The translations under genes and the position numbers were made by a program. DNA of 24,338 nucleotides. It comes from DASUDX01 sp036275365 (GTDB lineage: Bacteria; Pseudomonadota; Gammaproteobacteria; Nevskiales; Nevskiaceae). The notes beneath the pieces are model-generated. The model did not search any database and was not told where the DNA came from. It saw only the letters and a program-made list of their open reading frames with translations. The stretch spans positions 1 through 24,338 of the forward strand of contig DASUDX010000017.1 of NCBI GenBank assembly GCA_036275365.1, read 5' to 3'. This document shows positions 7,681-17,364 of this stretch, piece after piece. Numbering within the stretch: position 1 is the stretch's first letter; every line of letters begins with the position of its first letter.

Positions 7681-8997
7681 TCAGGATTTGAAATGCTCGA
7701 CGCGCAGGCGCGAGGCGCCCTCGCGCACGAAGGGCAGCGCGCGCATCTCGGCCAGGGCCTGGTCGAAGCGCGCCTCCTGCACCCGCGAGGTGATCAGGGC
7801 GACGGTGGCATCCTCGCCACCGCGGGGCTCCTTCTGCAGGATCGCCTCGATGCTGATCTCGTGCGCCGCCAGGATGCCGGTGAGGGCCTTGAGCACGCCG
7901 GGTTCATCGGCCACCCGCAGTCGCAGGTAGTAACTGGACTCGATGGCCGCCAGCGGCAGCAGCGGCAGGCGCTGCAGCGCCTCGGGCTGGAAGCCCAGCG
8001 CCGGCACCGCCGAGCGGCCGGGCGCGGTGAGGCCACGGGCGATGTCGATCAGATCGGCGACCACCGCCGAGGCGGTCGCCTCGCCGCCGGCGCCACGGCC
8101 GTAGAAGCCGATCGGCCCCACCGCATTGCCCTGCACCACCACCGAGTTGAGCACGCCATCGACCTTGGCCAGCAGGTGGTCGTCCGGGATCAGGGTCGGC
8201 TGCACCCGCAGCTCCACCCCCTGCTCGCGCCGCTTGGCCAGGCCCAGCAGCTTGATGCGATAGCCCAGCGCACCGGACAGGGCGATGTCCTGGGCGGTGA
8301 CCCGAGAGATCCCCTCGCAGGCGACCGCGGGAAATGACAGCGGCATGCCGAAGGCGATGCTCGCCAGGATGGTCAGCTTGTGGGCGGCGTCAATACCCTC
8401 GACATCGAAGGTCGGATCGGCCTCGGCGTATCCCAGCCGCTGGGCCTCGGCCAGGGCCTCGCCATAGGGCTGGCCCTTGGCGGTCATCTGGCTGAGGATG
8501 TAGTTGCAGGTGCCGTTGATGATGCCGGCGAGACTGTCGATGCGGTTGCCCGCCAGGCCCTCGCGCAGGCTCTTGACGATGGGGATGCCGCCGGCCACCG
8601 AGGCCTCGAAGGCCACCGCGACCGCGCTGCGCGCCGCCGCCTCGAAGATCTCGTTGCCCTGCTCGGCCAGCAGGGCCTTGTTGGCGGTGACCACCGGCTT
8701 GCCGCGCGCCAGCGCCGCCAGGATCGCCTCGCGGGCCACGCCGGTGCCGCCGATCACCTCGACCAGCAGGTCGTAGTCCGCCTCGCGCGCCAGCGCCACC
8801 GCATCGGCATGCAGCTCGATACCGTCCAGGCCCACGCCACGCGGCCGAGACAGATCGCGGGCGCTGGCATGGCGGACGCGCAGGGCACGGCCGAGGCGGC
8901 GCTCGATCTCGGCGGCGTTGTCGCGCAGCACCCGCAGCACACCCTGGCCGACGGTACCGAGGCCGATCAGCGCGACATTGACAGGGTTCTTGCTCAC
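7681..8997 (-). CDS. hom: Homoserine dehydrogenase
   Basis: A 438-residue NAD(P)H-dependent homoserine dehydrogenase, reducing aspartate semialdehyde to homoserine for threonine and methionine. The Rossmann motif GLGTVGQG is at 12-19. The catalytic domain shows VVTANKALLAEQGNEIFEAA, EASVAGGIPIVKSL, GIINGTCNYILSQM and YAEADPTFDVEGIDAAHKL. The C-terminal ~85 residues, from about YYLRLRVADEPGVL onward, form an ACT domain, usually the site of threonine feedback. No aspartate kinase domain is fused, so this is the monofunctional type. The start is GTG 8997; there is no alternative start codon close by and the N-terminus fits the family. It sits between the aminotransferase and thrC, a gene order seen in several beta- and gammaproteobacteria. 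Confidence 0.96.
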   Translation of the reverse strand: MSKNPVNVALIGLGTVGQGVLRVLRDNAAEIERRLGRALRVRHASARDLSRPRGVGLDGIELHADAVALAREADYDLLVEVIGGTGVAREAILAALARGKPVVTANKALLAEQGNEIFEAAARSAVAVAFEASVAGGIPIVKSLREGLAGNRIDSLAGIINGTCNYILSQMTAKGQPYGEALAEAQRLGYAEADPTFDVEGIDAAHKLTILASIAFGMPLSFPAVACEGISRVTAQDIALSGALGYRIKLLGLAKRREQGVELRVQPTLIPDDHLLAKVDGVLNSVVVQGNAVGPIGFYGRGAGGEATASAVVADLIDIARGLTAPGRSAVPALGFQPEALQRLPLLPLAAIESSYYLRLRVADEPGVLKALTGILAAHEISIEAILQKEPRGGEDATVALITSRVQEARFDQALAEMRALPFVREGASRLRVEHFKS

Positions 8998-9084
8998 GGG
9001 ACTCTCAGATGGGGACAGGGGGCCGACGCCCGGGTGGCTCGAGCCAGCGGCCGGCGGACGGGACCGGCGCCCGCCCGGCCCGGC

Positions 9085-10311
9085 TCAGCCGCCACGAAGG
9101 AGTTTCTTGATGCCGCGGATCGCCTGGCGGCTGCGGTGCTCGTTCTCGATCAGGGCAAAGCGCACATGGGTGTCGCCGTACTCGCCAAAGCCGATGCCCG
9201 GCGAGACCGCCACCTTGGCCTTGTCCAGCAGCAGCTTGGAGAACTCGATCGAGCCGAGGCTGCGGAAGGCCTCGGGAATCTGCGCCCAGACGAACATGGT
9301 GGCGCGCGGCGGCTCCACCGCCCAGCCGGCGGCGTTGAGGCCCTCGCAGAGGACATCGCGACGCTCGCGGTACATCTCGCAGATCTGCCCCACGCAGTCC
9401 TGAGGACCTTCGAGGGCGGCGATCGCGGCGACCTGGATCGGCGTGAACATGCCGTAGTCGAGATAGCTCTTGATGCGGGCGAGCGCGGCGACCAGGGTCG
9501 GGTTGCCGACCATGAAGCCCACCCGCCAGCCCGGCATGTTGTAGCTCTTGGAGAGGGTGAAGAACTCCACCGCCACATCCTTGGCGCCCGGCACTTCCAG
9601 CACGCTGGGGGCCTTGTAGCCGTCAAAGACGATGTCGGCGTAGGCGAGATCGTGCACCAGCCACAGCCCGTTCTCCCGGCAGATCGCCACCGCCTTCTCG
9701 AAGAAGGCGAGATCCACGCACTGGGTGGTCGGGTTGCCGGGGAAGTTGAGGATCAGCATCTTCGGCGCCGGCCAGCATTCCTTGATGGCGCGCTGCAGGT
9801 TCTCGAAGAAGTCCTCGTCCGGGGTGAGCTTGACATGGCGCACATCGGCGCCGGCCAGGACCACGCCATAGGGGTGGATCGGATAGGCCGGGTTGGGCAC
9901 CAGCACCACATCGCCGCGATCCAGGGTGGCCATCGCCAGATGGCTGAGGCCCTCCTTGGAGCCGATGGTGGCGATCACCTCGGTCTCCGGATCGAGATCG
10001 ATCTGGTAGCGGGTCTTGTACCAGCGGCTCATCGCCCGCCGCAGACGCGGGATCCCCTTGGACACCGAGTAGCGGTGGGTATGGGTGCCGTCCTCGTCAT
10101 GGATCTCGGGGCGCACATAGTCGCTCTCGGTGCCGCGCACCGAGGCTTCCACCAGCTTGTCAACGATGTGCTTGGGCGTGGGCTGATCCGGATTGCCCAT
10201 GCCGAAATCGATGATGTCCTCGCCGCGGGCTCGGGCTGCCTTCTTCAGATCGCCAACGATGTTGAAGACATAGGGAGGCAGGCGCTGGATGCGCGGGAAA
10301 TTGCTGTTCAC
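9085..10311 (-). CDS. alaC: AlaC-like class I/II aminotransferase
   Basis: A 408-residue fold-type I PLP aminotransferase, closest by eye to AlaC, which makes alanine from pyruvate and glutamate. N-terminal FPRIQRLPPYVFN, DFGMGNPDQPTP at 35-46, ATIGSKEG at 114-121, LNFPGNPTTQ at 188-197, DLAYADIVFDGYKAPS at 221-236 and the PLP-lysine stretch FTLSKSYNMPGWR with Lys255 are all present. The C-terminus VSPGIGFGEYGDTHVRFALIEN is typical. The start is taken as GTG 10311, which matches AlaC N-termini; GTG 10350 would add 13 residues unlike the family. About 18 residues rich in Asp, His and Glu (60-78) separate EASVRG from RYSVSKG, where E. coli AlaC has only a short link. hom and thrC follow, so a role in aspartate-family or alanine metabolism is likely; exact substrate is not proven. 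Confidence 0.88.
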   Translation of the reverse strand: MNSNFPRIQRLPPYVFNIVGDLKKAARARGEDIIDFGMGNPDQPTPKHIVDKLVEASVRGTESDYVRPEIHDEDGTHTHRYSVSKGIPRLRRAMSRWYKTRYQIDLDPETEVIATIGSKEGLSHLAMATLDRGDVVLVPNPAYPIHPYGVVLAGADVRHVKLTPDEDFFENLQRAIKECWPAPKMLILNFPGNPTTQCVDLAFFEKAVAICRENGLWLVHDLAYADIVFDGYKAPSVLEVPGAKDVAVEFFTLSKSYNMPGWRVGFMVGNPTLVAALARIKSYLDYGMFTPIQVAAIAALEGPQDCVGQICEMYRERRDVLCEGLNAAGWAVEPPRATMFVWAQIPEAFRSLGSIEFSKLLLDKAKVAVSPGIGFGEYGDTHVRFALIENEHRSRQAIRGIKKLLRGG

Positions 10312-10346
10312 GGATCGGGGCCGCAGCGGCCGGTGGATAGGGGAAA

Positions 10347-10364
10347 CCACCCAGATTCGGGTGG
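10347..10364 (-). promoter_or_regulatory. Stem-loop in the aminotransferase leader
   Basis: On the minus strand CCACCC-GAATCT-GGGTGG is a perfect 6-bp stem with a 6-base loop, beginning where transcription from the promoter at 10371-10399 would start. A 5'-terminal hairpin of this kind often stabilises mRNA. Only TTT follows it, so it is a poor terminator for the gene upstream. Confidence 0.3.
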
Positions 10365-10370
10365 CCGCGT

Positions 10371-10399
10371 ATTAGACACAGCACCCCGGGCCGCTGCAA
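10371..10399 (-). promoter_or_regulatory. Candidate sigma-70 promoter for alaC-hom-thrC
   Basis: On the minus strand TTGCAG (10399-10394) and TCTAAT (10376-10371) are separated by exactly 17 bp. The -10 matches the consensus at 5 of 6 positions; the -35 keeps TTG only. Predicted start near 10364, giving a leader of about 52 bases before the aminotransferase GTG. Confidence 0.45.
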
Positions 10400-10409
10400 C
10401 CGCCGCCGC

Positions 10410-11534
10410 TCAGGAACCGGCGTAGGAGATCCGGTAGAGCCGGTCGGCGCTGTCATCCGAAACCAGCAGCGAGCCATCGGGCAGGGTCAGCAGATCCACC
10501 GGCCGTCCGCTCACCGACTCGCCCTGCAGCCAGCCCTCGGCGAACACCGACTGTCCCTGGACCCGGCCGTCCTCGATATCGACCCGCTTGAGGCGATAGC
10601 CGATCTTGCGCGAGCGATTCCAGGAGCCGTGCTCGGCCACCAGCAGGTCGCCGCGGTACTCGGCCGGGAACTGGCTGCCGCGATAGACCTCCACCCCCAG
10701 CGGCGCCACATGCGGACCCAGCGCCACCTGGGGGGCGACGAAATCCTTGCAGGCGCCCTTCTTGCCGAACTCCGGGTCGCTCACCGAGCCGGCGTGGCAG
10801 TAGGGAAAGCCGTAGTGGGCGTTGAGGGTGTCGACCCGGTTCAGCTCGCAGCTCGGGCTGTCATCGCCCAGCCAGTCGCGGCCGTTGTCGGAGAACCACA
10901 GCCGCCCCTGCTCGTCCCAGTCGAAGCCCACCGAGTTGCGCACCCCGCGCGCCACCAGCTCCCAGTTGCGGCCGTCGGCATCCATGCGGGTGATCGAGGC
11001 GGTCTCCAGGCGGCGCCCGTCACGCTCGAACACGGTCGCCTCGCAGACATTGCACGGGGCCCCGAGCGCCAGATAGAGCTTGCCGTCCGGTCCAAAGGCG
11101 ATGTAGCGCCAGCCATGGTGGGTCTTGTCCGGCAGATCGCTGCGCACCATCACCGGCGCCGGCGGCTGCTCGAGTCGCGACTCGATGCCCTCCCACTTCC
11201 AGATGCGGTGGATCTCGGCGACATAAAGGGCGCCGTCGCGGAAGGCCAGGCCATTGGGCATGTTGAGCCCCTCGGCCAGGGTGTGGCGACGCTCGGCCCG
11301 GCCATCGCCATCGGCATCCACCAGGGCGTAGACCTTGCCCTCGCCGCGGGTGGACACGAACAGGGTGCCGCGCTCGCCGCGCACCAGGCTGCGGGCATTG
11401 TCGAGACCATCGGCATAGACCTCGATCTTGAATCCCGGCGGCAACCGCACATCTTCGAGACTGCCCACGGCCAGCCCTGGCAGGCCCAGCAGCAGGCCGA
11501 GGGTCATCAGCCGGCGGAACCGATTGCGCATCAT
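10410..11534 (-). CDS. Exported PQQ-dependent sugar dehydrogenase-like beta-propeller
   Basis: A 374-residue exported protein of the glucose/sorbosone dehydrogenase (soluble PQQ-dependent) family. The N-terminus MMRNRFRRLMTLGLLLGLPG is a signal peptide, with likely cleavage around residues 22-24. Propeller and cofactor-region blocks include LPPGFKIEVYADGLDNARSL, TLAEGLNMPNGLAF, DKTHHGWRYIAFGPDGKLYL, GAPCNVCEA, ARGVRNSVGFDWD, LWFSDNGRDWLGDD and LLVAEHGSWNRS. These proteins oxidise a sugar or aldose-like substrate in the periplasm using PQQ; the true substrate is often unknown and no PQQ synthesis genes are nearby. AAAGGAG placed 8 bases before the first ATG fixes the start at 11534. It is divergent from trxB and stands alone. 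Family assignment is strong, activity only inferred. Confidence 0.88.
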   Translation of the reverse strand: MMRNRFRRLMTLGLLLGLPGLAVGSLEDVRLPPGFKIEVYADGLDNARSLVRGERGTLFVSTRGEGKVYALVDADGDGRAERRHTLAEGLNMPNGLAFRDGALYVAEIHRIWKWEGIESRLEQPPAPVMVRSDLPDKTHHGWRYIAFGPDGKLYLALGAPCNVCEATVFERDGRRLETASITRMDADGRNWELVARGVRNSVGFDWDEQGRLWFSDNGRDWLGDDSPSCELNRVDTLNAHYGFPYCHAGSVSDPEFGKKGACKDFVAPQVALGPHVAPLGVEVYRGSQFPAEYRGDLLVAEHGSWNRSRKIGYRLKRVDIEDGRVQGQSVFAEGWLQGESVSGRPVDLLTLPDGSLLVSDDSADRLYRISYAGS

Positions 11535-11571
11535 CTTGCTCTCCTTTTCTGCGGCCCTTGCGGGCGCTTCC

Positions 11572-11577
11572 TACAAT
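11572..11577 (+). promoter_or_regulatory. Possible -10 box for trxB
   Basis: TACAAT matches the -10 consensus at 5 of 6 positions in the 126-bp space between the divergent sugar dehydrogenase and trxB. No convincing -35 lies 16-18 bp upstream. It would give a leader of about 77 bases. Confidence 0.28.
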
Positions 11578-11660
11578 GCCGCAACCGCGCTGCGGCCCGG
11601 TCCCCTGTCGGAGCGGCGTGGAGCCTCGAAGTTCCCGTCGCCCCTTACTTCCTGACGCCC

Positions 11661-12611
11661 ATGAACCACCATCGTCTGATCATCCTCGGCTCCGGCCCGG
11701 CCGGCTACACCGCCGCCGTCTACGCCGCCCGCGCCAATCTCAAGCCGGTGATGATCACCGGCCTGGAGGTGGGCGGACAGCTGATGACCACCACCGAGGT
11801 CGACAACTGGCCGGGCGATGTGCACGGCCTGCTCGGTCCGGATCTGATGGCGCGCATGCAGCAGCACGCCGAGCGCTTCGACACCCAGTTCATCTACGAC
11901 CATATCCACCAGGTGGATCTGGCGCAGCGGCCGTTCCGCCTGGTGGGCGACCAGGGCGAGTACCACTGCGACGCCCTGATCATCGCCACCGGCGCCAGCG
12001 CCAAGTATCTGGGCCTGGACTCCGAACAGGCCTTCCGCGGCAAGGGCGTGTCGGCCTGCGCCACCTGCGACGGCTTCTTCTACAAGGGCGAGGCGGTGGC
12101 GGTGATCGGTGGCGGCAACACCGCCGTGGAGGAGGCGCTGTATCTCTCCAACATCGCCTCGAAGGTCACCGTGGTGCATCGCCGCGATCGCTTCAAGGGC
12201 GAGAAGATCCTCCACGACAAGCTGTTCAAGCGGCAGGCCGAGGGCAAGGTGGAGATCCTCTGGAACAGCACGCTCGACGAGGTGCTGGGCGATGGCGGTG
12301 GCGTCACCGGCATGCGGGTGCGCAACCTGCAGAGCGGTGCGCTCAGCGAGGTGCCGCTCAAGGGGGTGTTCATCGCCATCGGCCACGAACCCAATACCGC
12401 GATCTTCCAGGGGCAGCTGGCGATGGCCGGCGGCTACATCCAGGTCAAGGGCGGCAGCCAGGGCGAGGCCACCGCCACCAGCGTGCCCGGCGTGTTTGCC
12501 GCCGGCGATGTGATGGATCATGTCTACCGCCAGGCGATCACCAGCGCCGGCACCGGCTGCCAGGCCGCGCTCGATGCCGAGCGCTATCTGGACAAGCTCG
12601 CCGGCCTCTGA
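11661..12611 (+). CDS. trxB: Thioredoxin-disulfide reductase
   Basis: A 316-residue cytosolic flavoprotein that passes electrons from NADPH to thioredoxin. Motifs: FAD-binding GSGPAG at 10-15, the redox pair Cys133 and Cys136 in ACATCDGFF, NADPH-binding GGGNTA at 150-155 with HRRDRF at 173-178, and the C-terminal FAD motif VPGVFAAGDVMD. Length and motif order match E. coli TrxB (about 321 residues). ATG 11661 fits the family N-terminus although no good Shine-Dalgarno precedes it. It is followed 24 bp later by a glutathione S-transferase-like gene and then an NlpC/P60 gene on the same strand, so the three may share a transcript. Identification is firm. Confidence 0.97.
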   Translation: MNHHRLIILGSGPAGYTAAVYAARANLKPVMITGLEVGGQLMTTTEVDNWPGDVHGLLGPDLMARMQQHAERFDTQFIYDHIHQVDLAQRPFRLVGDQGEYHCDALIIATGASAKYLGLDSEQAFRGKGVSACATCDGFFYKGEAVAVIGGGNTAVEEALYLSNIASKVTVVHRRDRFKGEKILHDKLFKRQAEGKVEILWNSTLDEVLGDGGGVTGMRVRNLQSGALSEVPLKGVFIAIGHEPNTAIFQGQLAMAGGYIQVKGGSQGEATATSVPGVFAAGDVMDHVYRQAITSAGTGCQAALDAERYLDKLAGL

Positions 12612-12635
12612 GCCGTTCTCCACCGGAGTCTGTCG

Positions 12636-13253
12636 ATGTCCGCCGCCTTGACGCTCTACTGCAGCAAGACCTCGCCGTTCGCCCGCAAGGTGCGGGTGGT
12701 GATCGAGGAGCTGGGCCTCACCGAGCGGGTGCAGGAGGTGGTGGCCGACCCCTTCAACCCGCCGGCGGAACTGCTCGCGGCCAACCCGCTGTCGCGGATT
12801 CCGACCCTGGTGACCGAGCGCGGCCTCGGACTGCCGGACTCCAGCCTGATCATCGACTACCTGCTCAAACTCAAGCCCGGCGGCCTGCCGCGGCCGCCGG
12901 CGGGCAGCCGGCGCTGGGCGGCGCGGCGCCGCCAGCTGCTCGCCGAGGGCGTGCTCGAGGCGGCGGTGGCCAGCATCCTCGAGAAGCGGCGGCCGGAGAG
13001 CATCGTCTATCCCGCCTTCCTCGATCGCCAGGCCGCGGTGATCGGCCGCGCGCTCGATGCCCTGGAGGCTGAGCACACCCGGCTCGACAGCAGCGCCCCG
13101 GGCCTCGCCGAGATCACCACTGGCGTGGCCCTCGCCTACCTCGACTTCCGTCTGCCCTATCTGGAATGGCGGCCCACCCGGCCGGGCCTCGCCGCCTGGT
13201 ATCCGGGGTTCGCCCAGCGGCCCTCGATGGTGCGCACCCAGCCGCCGGTCTGA
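12636..13253 (+). CDS. Glutathione S-transferase family protein
   Basis: A 205-residue protein with a thioredoxin-fold N-terminal GST domain: LYCSKTSPFARKVRVVIEEL at about 7-26, the cis-proline segment NPLSRIPTLV at 50-59 and the glutathione gamma-Glu contact DSSLIIDYL at 69-77. The all-alpha C-terminal domain follows from about residue 90 and ends with the common W-x(n)-RPSMVRTQPP motif. It resembles the YibF-type bacterial GSTs, whose substrates are mostly unknown. Ser in SKTSPFARKV is a candidate catalytic residue, as in other bacterial GSTs. GGAG seven bases before ATG 12636 supports the start. Its place after trxB suggests a thiol or redox role, but that is inference from position. Confidence 0.88.
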   Translation: MSAALTLYCSKTSPFARKVRVVIEELGLTERVQEVVADPFNPPAELLAANPLSRIPTLVTERGLGLPDSSLIIDYLLKLKPGGLPRPPAGSRRWAARRRQLLAEGVLEAAVASILEKRRPESIVYPAFLDRQAAVIGRALDALEAEHTRLDSSAPGLAEITTGVALAYLDFRLPYLEWRPTRPGLAAWYPGFAQRPSMVRTQPPV

Positions 13254-13257
13254 GCCG

Positions 13258-13742
13258 ATGCGGGCCTGGCGCGGAGTCCGGCTGCTGGGGCTGTCGCTGG
13301 GGCTGCTGCTGGGCGCCTGCAGCGCCCGCTTTGACCGTCCGCAGGCCGAGGCCGAGGCGCCGCTCGACGCGATTCGCCAGGCCATCGTCCTGGAGGCACT
13401 GGGCCAGATCGGCCGACCCTACCGCTACGGCGGTGAGACCCCGGACGGCTTCGACTGCAGCGGTCTGGTGCGCCATGCCTATCGCCAGGCCGGCCTCACC
13501 GTGCCGAGAACCACCCGCGAACAGCACGCCGCCGGCCGGCCGGTGCCGCTGGACCGCCTGCGGCCGGGCGATCTGCTGTTCTACCGCTTCGGCGGCAGCG
13601 GCAAGATCGACCATGTCGCCCTGTACCTGGGCGATGGCGAGGCGGTGCATGCCCCGGCCAGCGGCAAGAGCGTGATCGTGGCGCCGGTCGCCTCGCCCTA
13701 CTGGATGGCGCGCTATGTCGACGCGGTGAGCCTGCTCGACCC

Positions 13743-13746
<4 letters not shown>
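13258..13746 (+). CDS. NlpC/P60 family lipoprotein, probable murein endopeptidase
   Basis: A 162-residue precursor with a lipoprotein signal: a hydrophobic stretch ending LLLGAC, so Cys21 is the likely lipidated residue (next residue Ser, which suggests outer-membrane sorting). The NlpC/P60 cysteine peptidase domain covers about 38-160: catalytic Cys67 in GFDCSGLVRHAYRQAG, His119 in GKIDHVALYLGDG and a second His at 131 in AVHAPASGK, as in Spr/MepS-type D,L-endopeptidases that cut peptidoglycan cross-bridges. The ATG at 13258 lies four bases after the GST stop and gives a full signal peptide, so it is preferred over longer frames. The stop TAG overlaps the gyrA stop on the other strand by two bases. 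The exact bond cleaved is not known. Confidence 0.92.
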
Positions 13747-16397
<2,651 letters not shown>

Positions 16398-16460
16398 GGC
16401 GCTCGGGTCGGCAAAGGAGGCTCCGCCAGCCCGTCCCACGAGCCGCCGGAGCGATCCCCG

Positions 16461-16469
16461 ATTTTACCA
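16461..16469 (-). promoter_or_regulatory. Extended -10 promoter for gyrA
   Basis: On the minus strand TGG-TAAAAT is an extended -10 element: TGn directly before a hexamer matching 5 of 6 consensus bases. The -35 region is poor, which is common with extended -10 sites. Transcription would start near 16454, giving a leader of about 57 bases. Lying in the 171-bp space between tRNA-Lys and gyrA, it would let gyrA be expressed separately. Confidence 0.45.
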
Positions 16470-16512
16470 TGTCGGGGGCGCCCAAGACCCTGCGCGATCA
16501 AGGATTTGGCCG

Positions 16513-16569
16513 ATCCGCAGCGGCACCGCCCGGTACGCCGGCGGGAGGCCGGCTGGCACGGCTGCGGAT
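16513..16569 (-). repeat. Nested inverted repeats after tRNA-Lys
   Basis: A perfect 9-bp inverted repeat (GCTGCGGAT at 16561-16569 and ATCCGCAGC at 16513-16521) encloses an inner hairpin GCCGGC-GGGAG-GCCGGC at 16537-16553. The outer arm begins with the final A of the tRNA's encoded CCA. No T-run follows. It may be a tRNA 3'-processing or trailer structure, or a terminator that works without a T-run. Confidence 0.45.
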
Positions 16570-16643
16570 GGTGGGTCGTGAAGGATTCGAACCTTCGACC
16601 AACCGGTTAAAAGCCGGATGCTCTACCGCTGAGCTAACGACCC
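16569..16643 (-). tRNA. tRNA-Lys (anticodon UUU)
   Basis: A complete 75-base tRNA on the minus strand including an encoded 3' CCA. The acceptor GGGTCGT pairs with ACGACCC, the D stem GCTC with GAGC, and the T arm is GAAGG-TTCGAAT-CCTTC. The anticodon loop CTTTTAA gives UUU, lysine. The anticodon stem TCCGG/CCGGT has four GC pairs and a U-U mismatch at 27-43, where E. coli tRNA-Lys has G-U. The rest is very close to other gammaproteobacterial tRNA-Lys. It lies between queC and gyrA, the same general position next to queC as in pseudomonads. Confidence 0.97.
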
Positions 16644-16655
16644 GCGAGGCCGCGC

Positions 16656-16685
16656 AGGATACTGGAAAAACCCGCTGCGATTGAA
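16656..16685 (-). promoter_or_regulatory. Possible promoter for tRNA-Lys
   Basis: Minus-strand TTCAAT (16685-16680) and TATCCT (16661-16656) lie 18 bp apart, with predicted start about 6 bases before the mature tRNA. The stretch between -10 and start is all G and C (GCGCGGCC), as in growth-rate-controlled stable RNA promoters. The -35 falls inside the loop of the queC terminator. Match quality is moderate. Confidence 0.33.
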
Positions 16686-16696
16686 CTGTTCAGCGG
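16666..16696 (-). terminator. Rho-independent terminator after queC
   Basis: On the minus strand CCGCTG (16696-16691) and CAGCGG (16677-16672) form a 6-bp stem with a 13-base loop, followed by G and five T. The upstream arm includes the last bases of queC and part of its stop codon. An alternative inner palindrome TGAACAGTTCA competes for the loop. This marks the likely end of the tol-pal-que transcription unit. Confidence 0.55.
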
Positions 16697-17364
16697 TAGC
16701 GGGTGGGGTCCGCCAGCCCCGCGGCGAGAAAGCCCTCGCGGCGCAGCCGGCAGGCGTCGCAGCGACCGCAGGCGCGCCCCTGTGGATCGGCCTGGTAGCA
16801 GGACACGGTCTCGGCGTAATCGACGCCCAGCCGCAGCCCCTCGCGGATGATCTCGGCCTTGCTCAGGGCGATCAGCGGCGCGTGGACGGTCAGGGCTGCG
16901 CCCTCCACCCCGGCGCGGGTCGCCAGCCGCGCCAGCTGCTCGAAGGCGGCGATGAAGGCCGGCCGGCAGTCCGGGTAGCCAGAGTAGTCCACAGCGTTGA
17001 CGCCGATGTATAGATCGCGGGCGCCGATCACCTCGGCCCAGCCCAGCGCCAGCGCCAGGAACAGGGTGTTGCGCGCCGGCACATAGGTGACCGGAATCCC
17101 CTCGGTGGGCGTCTCCGGCACCGCCAGCCGGGGATCGGTCAGGGCCGAGCCACCCACCTGGTCCAGATTGACCTGCAGCTCGCGATGCTCGACGGCGCCG
17201 AGCCGCTGGGCGATCCGCCGTGCCGCGCCCAGCTCGGCGGCATGCCGCTGACCGTAGGACACCGACAGCGCATGGCAGGCATGGCCGCGTTCCCGGGCCA
17301 TGGCAAGCACCGTGGCGGAGTCCAGTCCGCCGCTGAGCAGCACCACCGCAGGGCCGGCGCTCAT
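16690..17364 (-). CDS. queC: 7-cyano-7-deazaguanine (preQ0) synthase
   Basis: A 224-residue ATP-dependent enzyme that turns 7-carboxy-7-deazaguanine and ammonia into preQ0 on the way to queuosine tRNA modification. The PP-loop SGGLDS is at 11-16, the family stretch VSYGQRHAAEL at 35-45 and VPARNTLFLALALGWAE at 95-111. The zinc site uses Cys189, Cys199, Cys202 and Cys205 (SCYQADPQG..CGRCDACRLR). Length is normal. Its ATG overlaps the queE stop by four bases (ATGA), so the two genes, which catalyse successive steps, are translationally coupled. The stop codon is embedded in a terminator hairpin. QueD and QueF are not in the window. Confidence 0.97.
   Translation of the reverse strand: MSAGPAVVLLSGGLDSATVLAMARERGHACHALSVSYGQRHAAELGAARRIAQRLGAVEHRELQVNLDQVGGSALTDPRLAVPETPTEGIPVTYVPARNTLFLALALGWAEVIGARDLYIGVNAVDYSGYPDCRPAFIAAFEQLARLATRAGVEGAALTVHAPLIALSKAEIIREGLRLGVDYAETVSCYQADPQGRACGRCDACRLRREGFLAAGLADPTRYR

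Noticed and set aside
16500..16700. tRNA-Lys as an integration site for a mobile element
   Set aside because: No integrase, direct repeat of the tRNA 3' end or foreign gene is present on either side; neighbours are conserved housekeeping genes.
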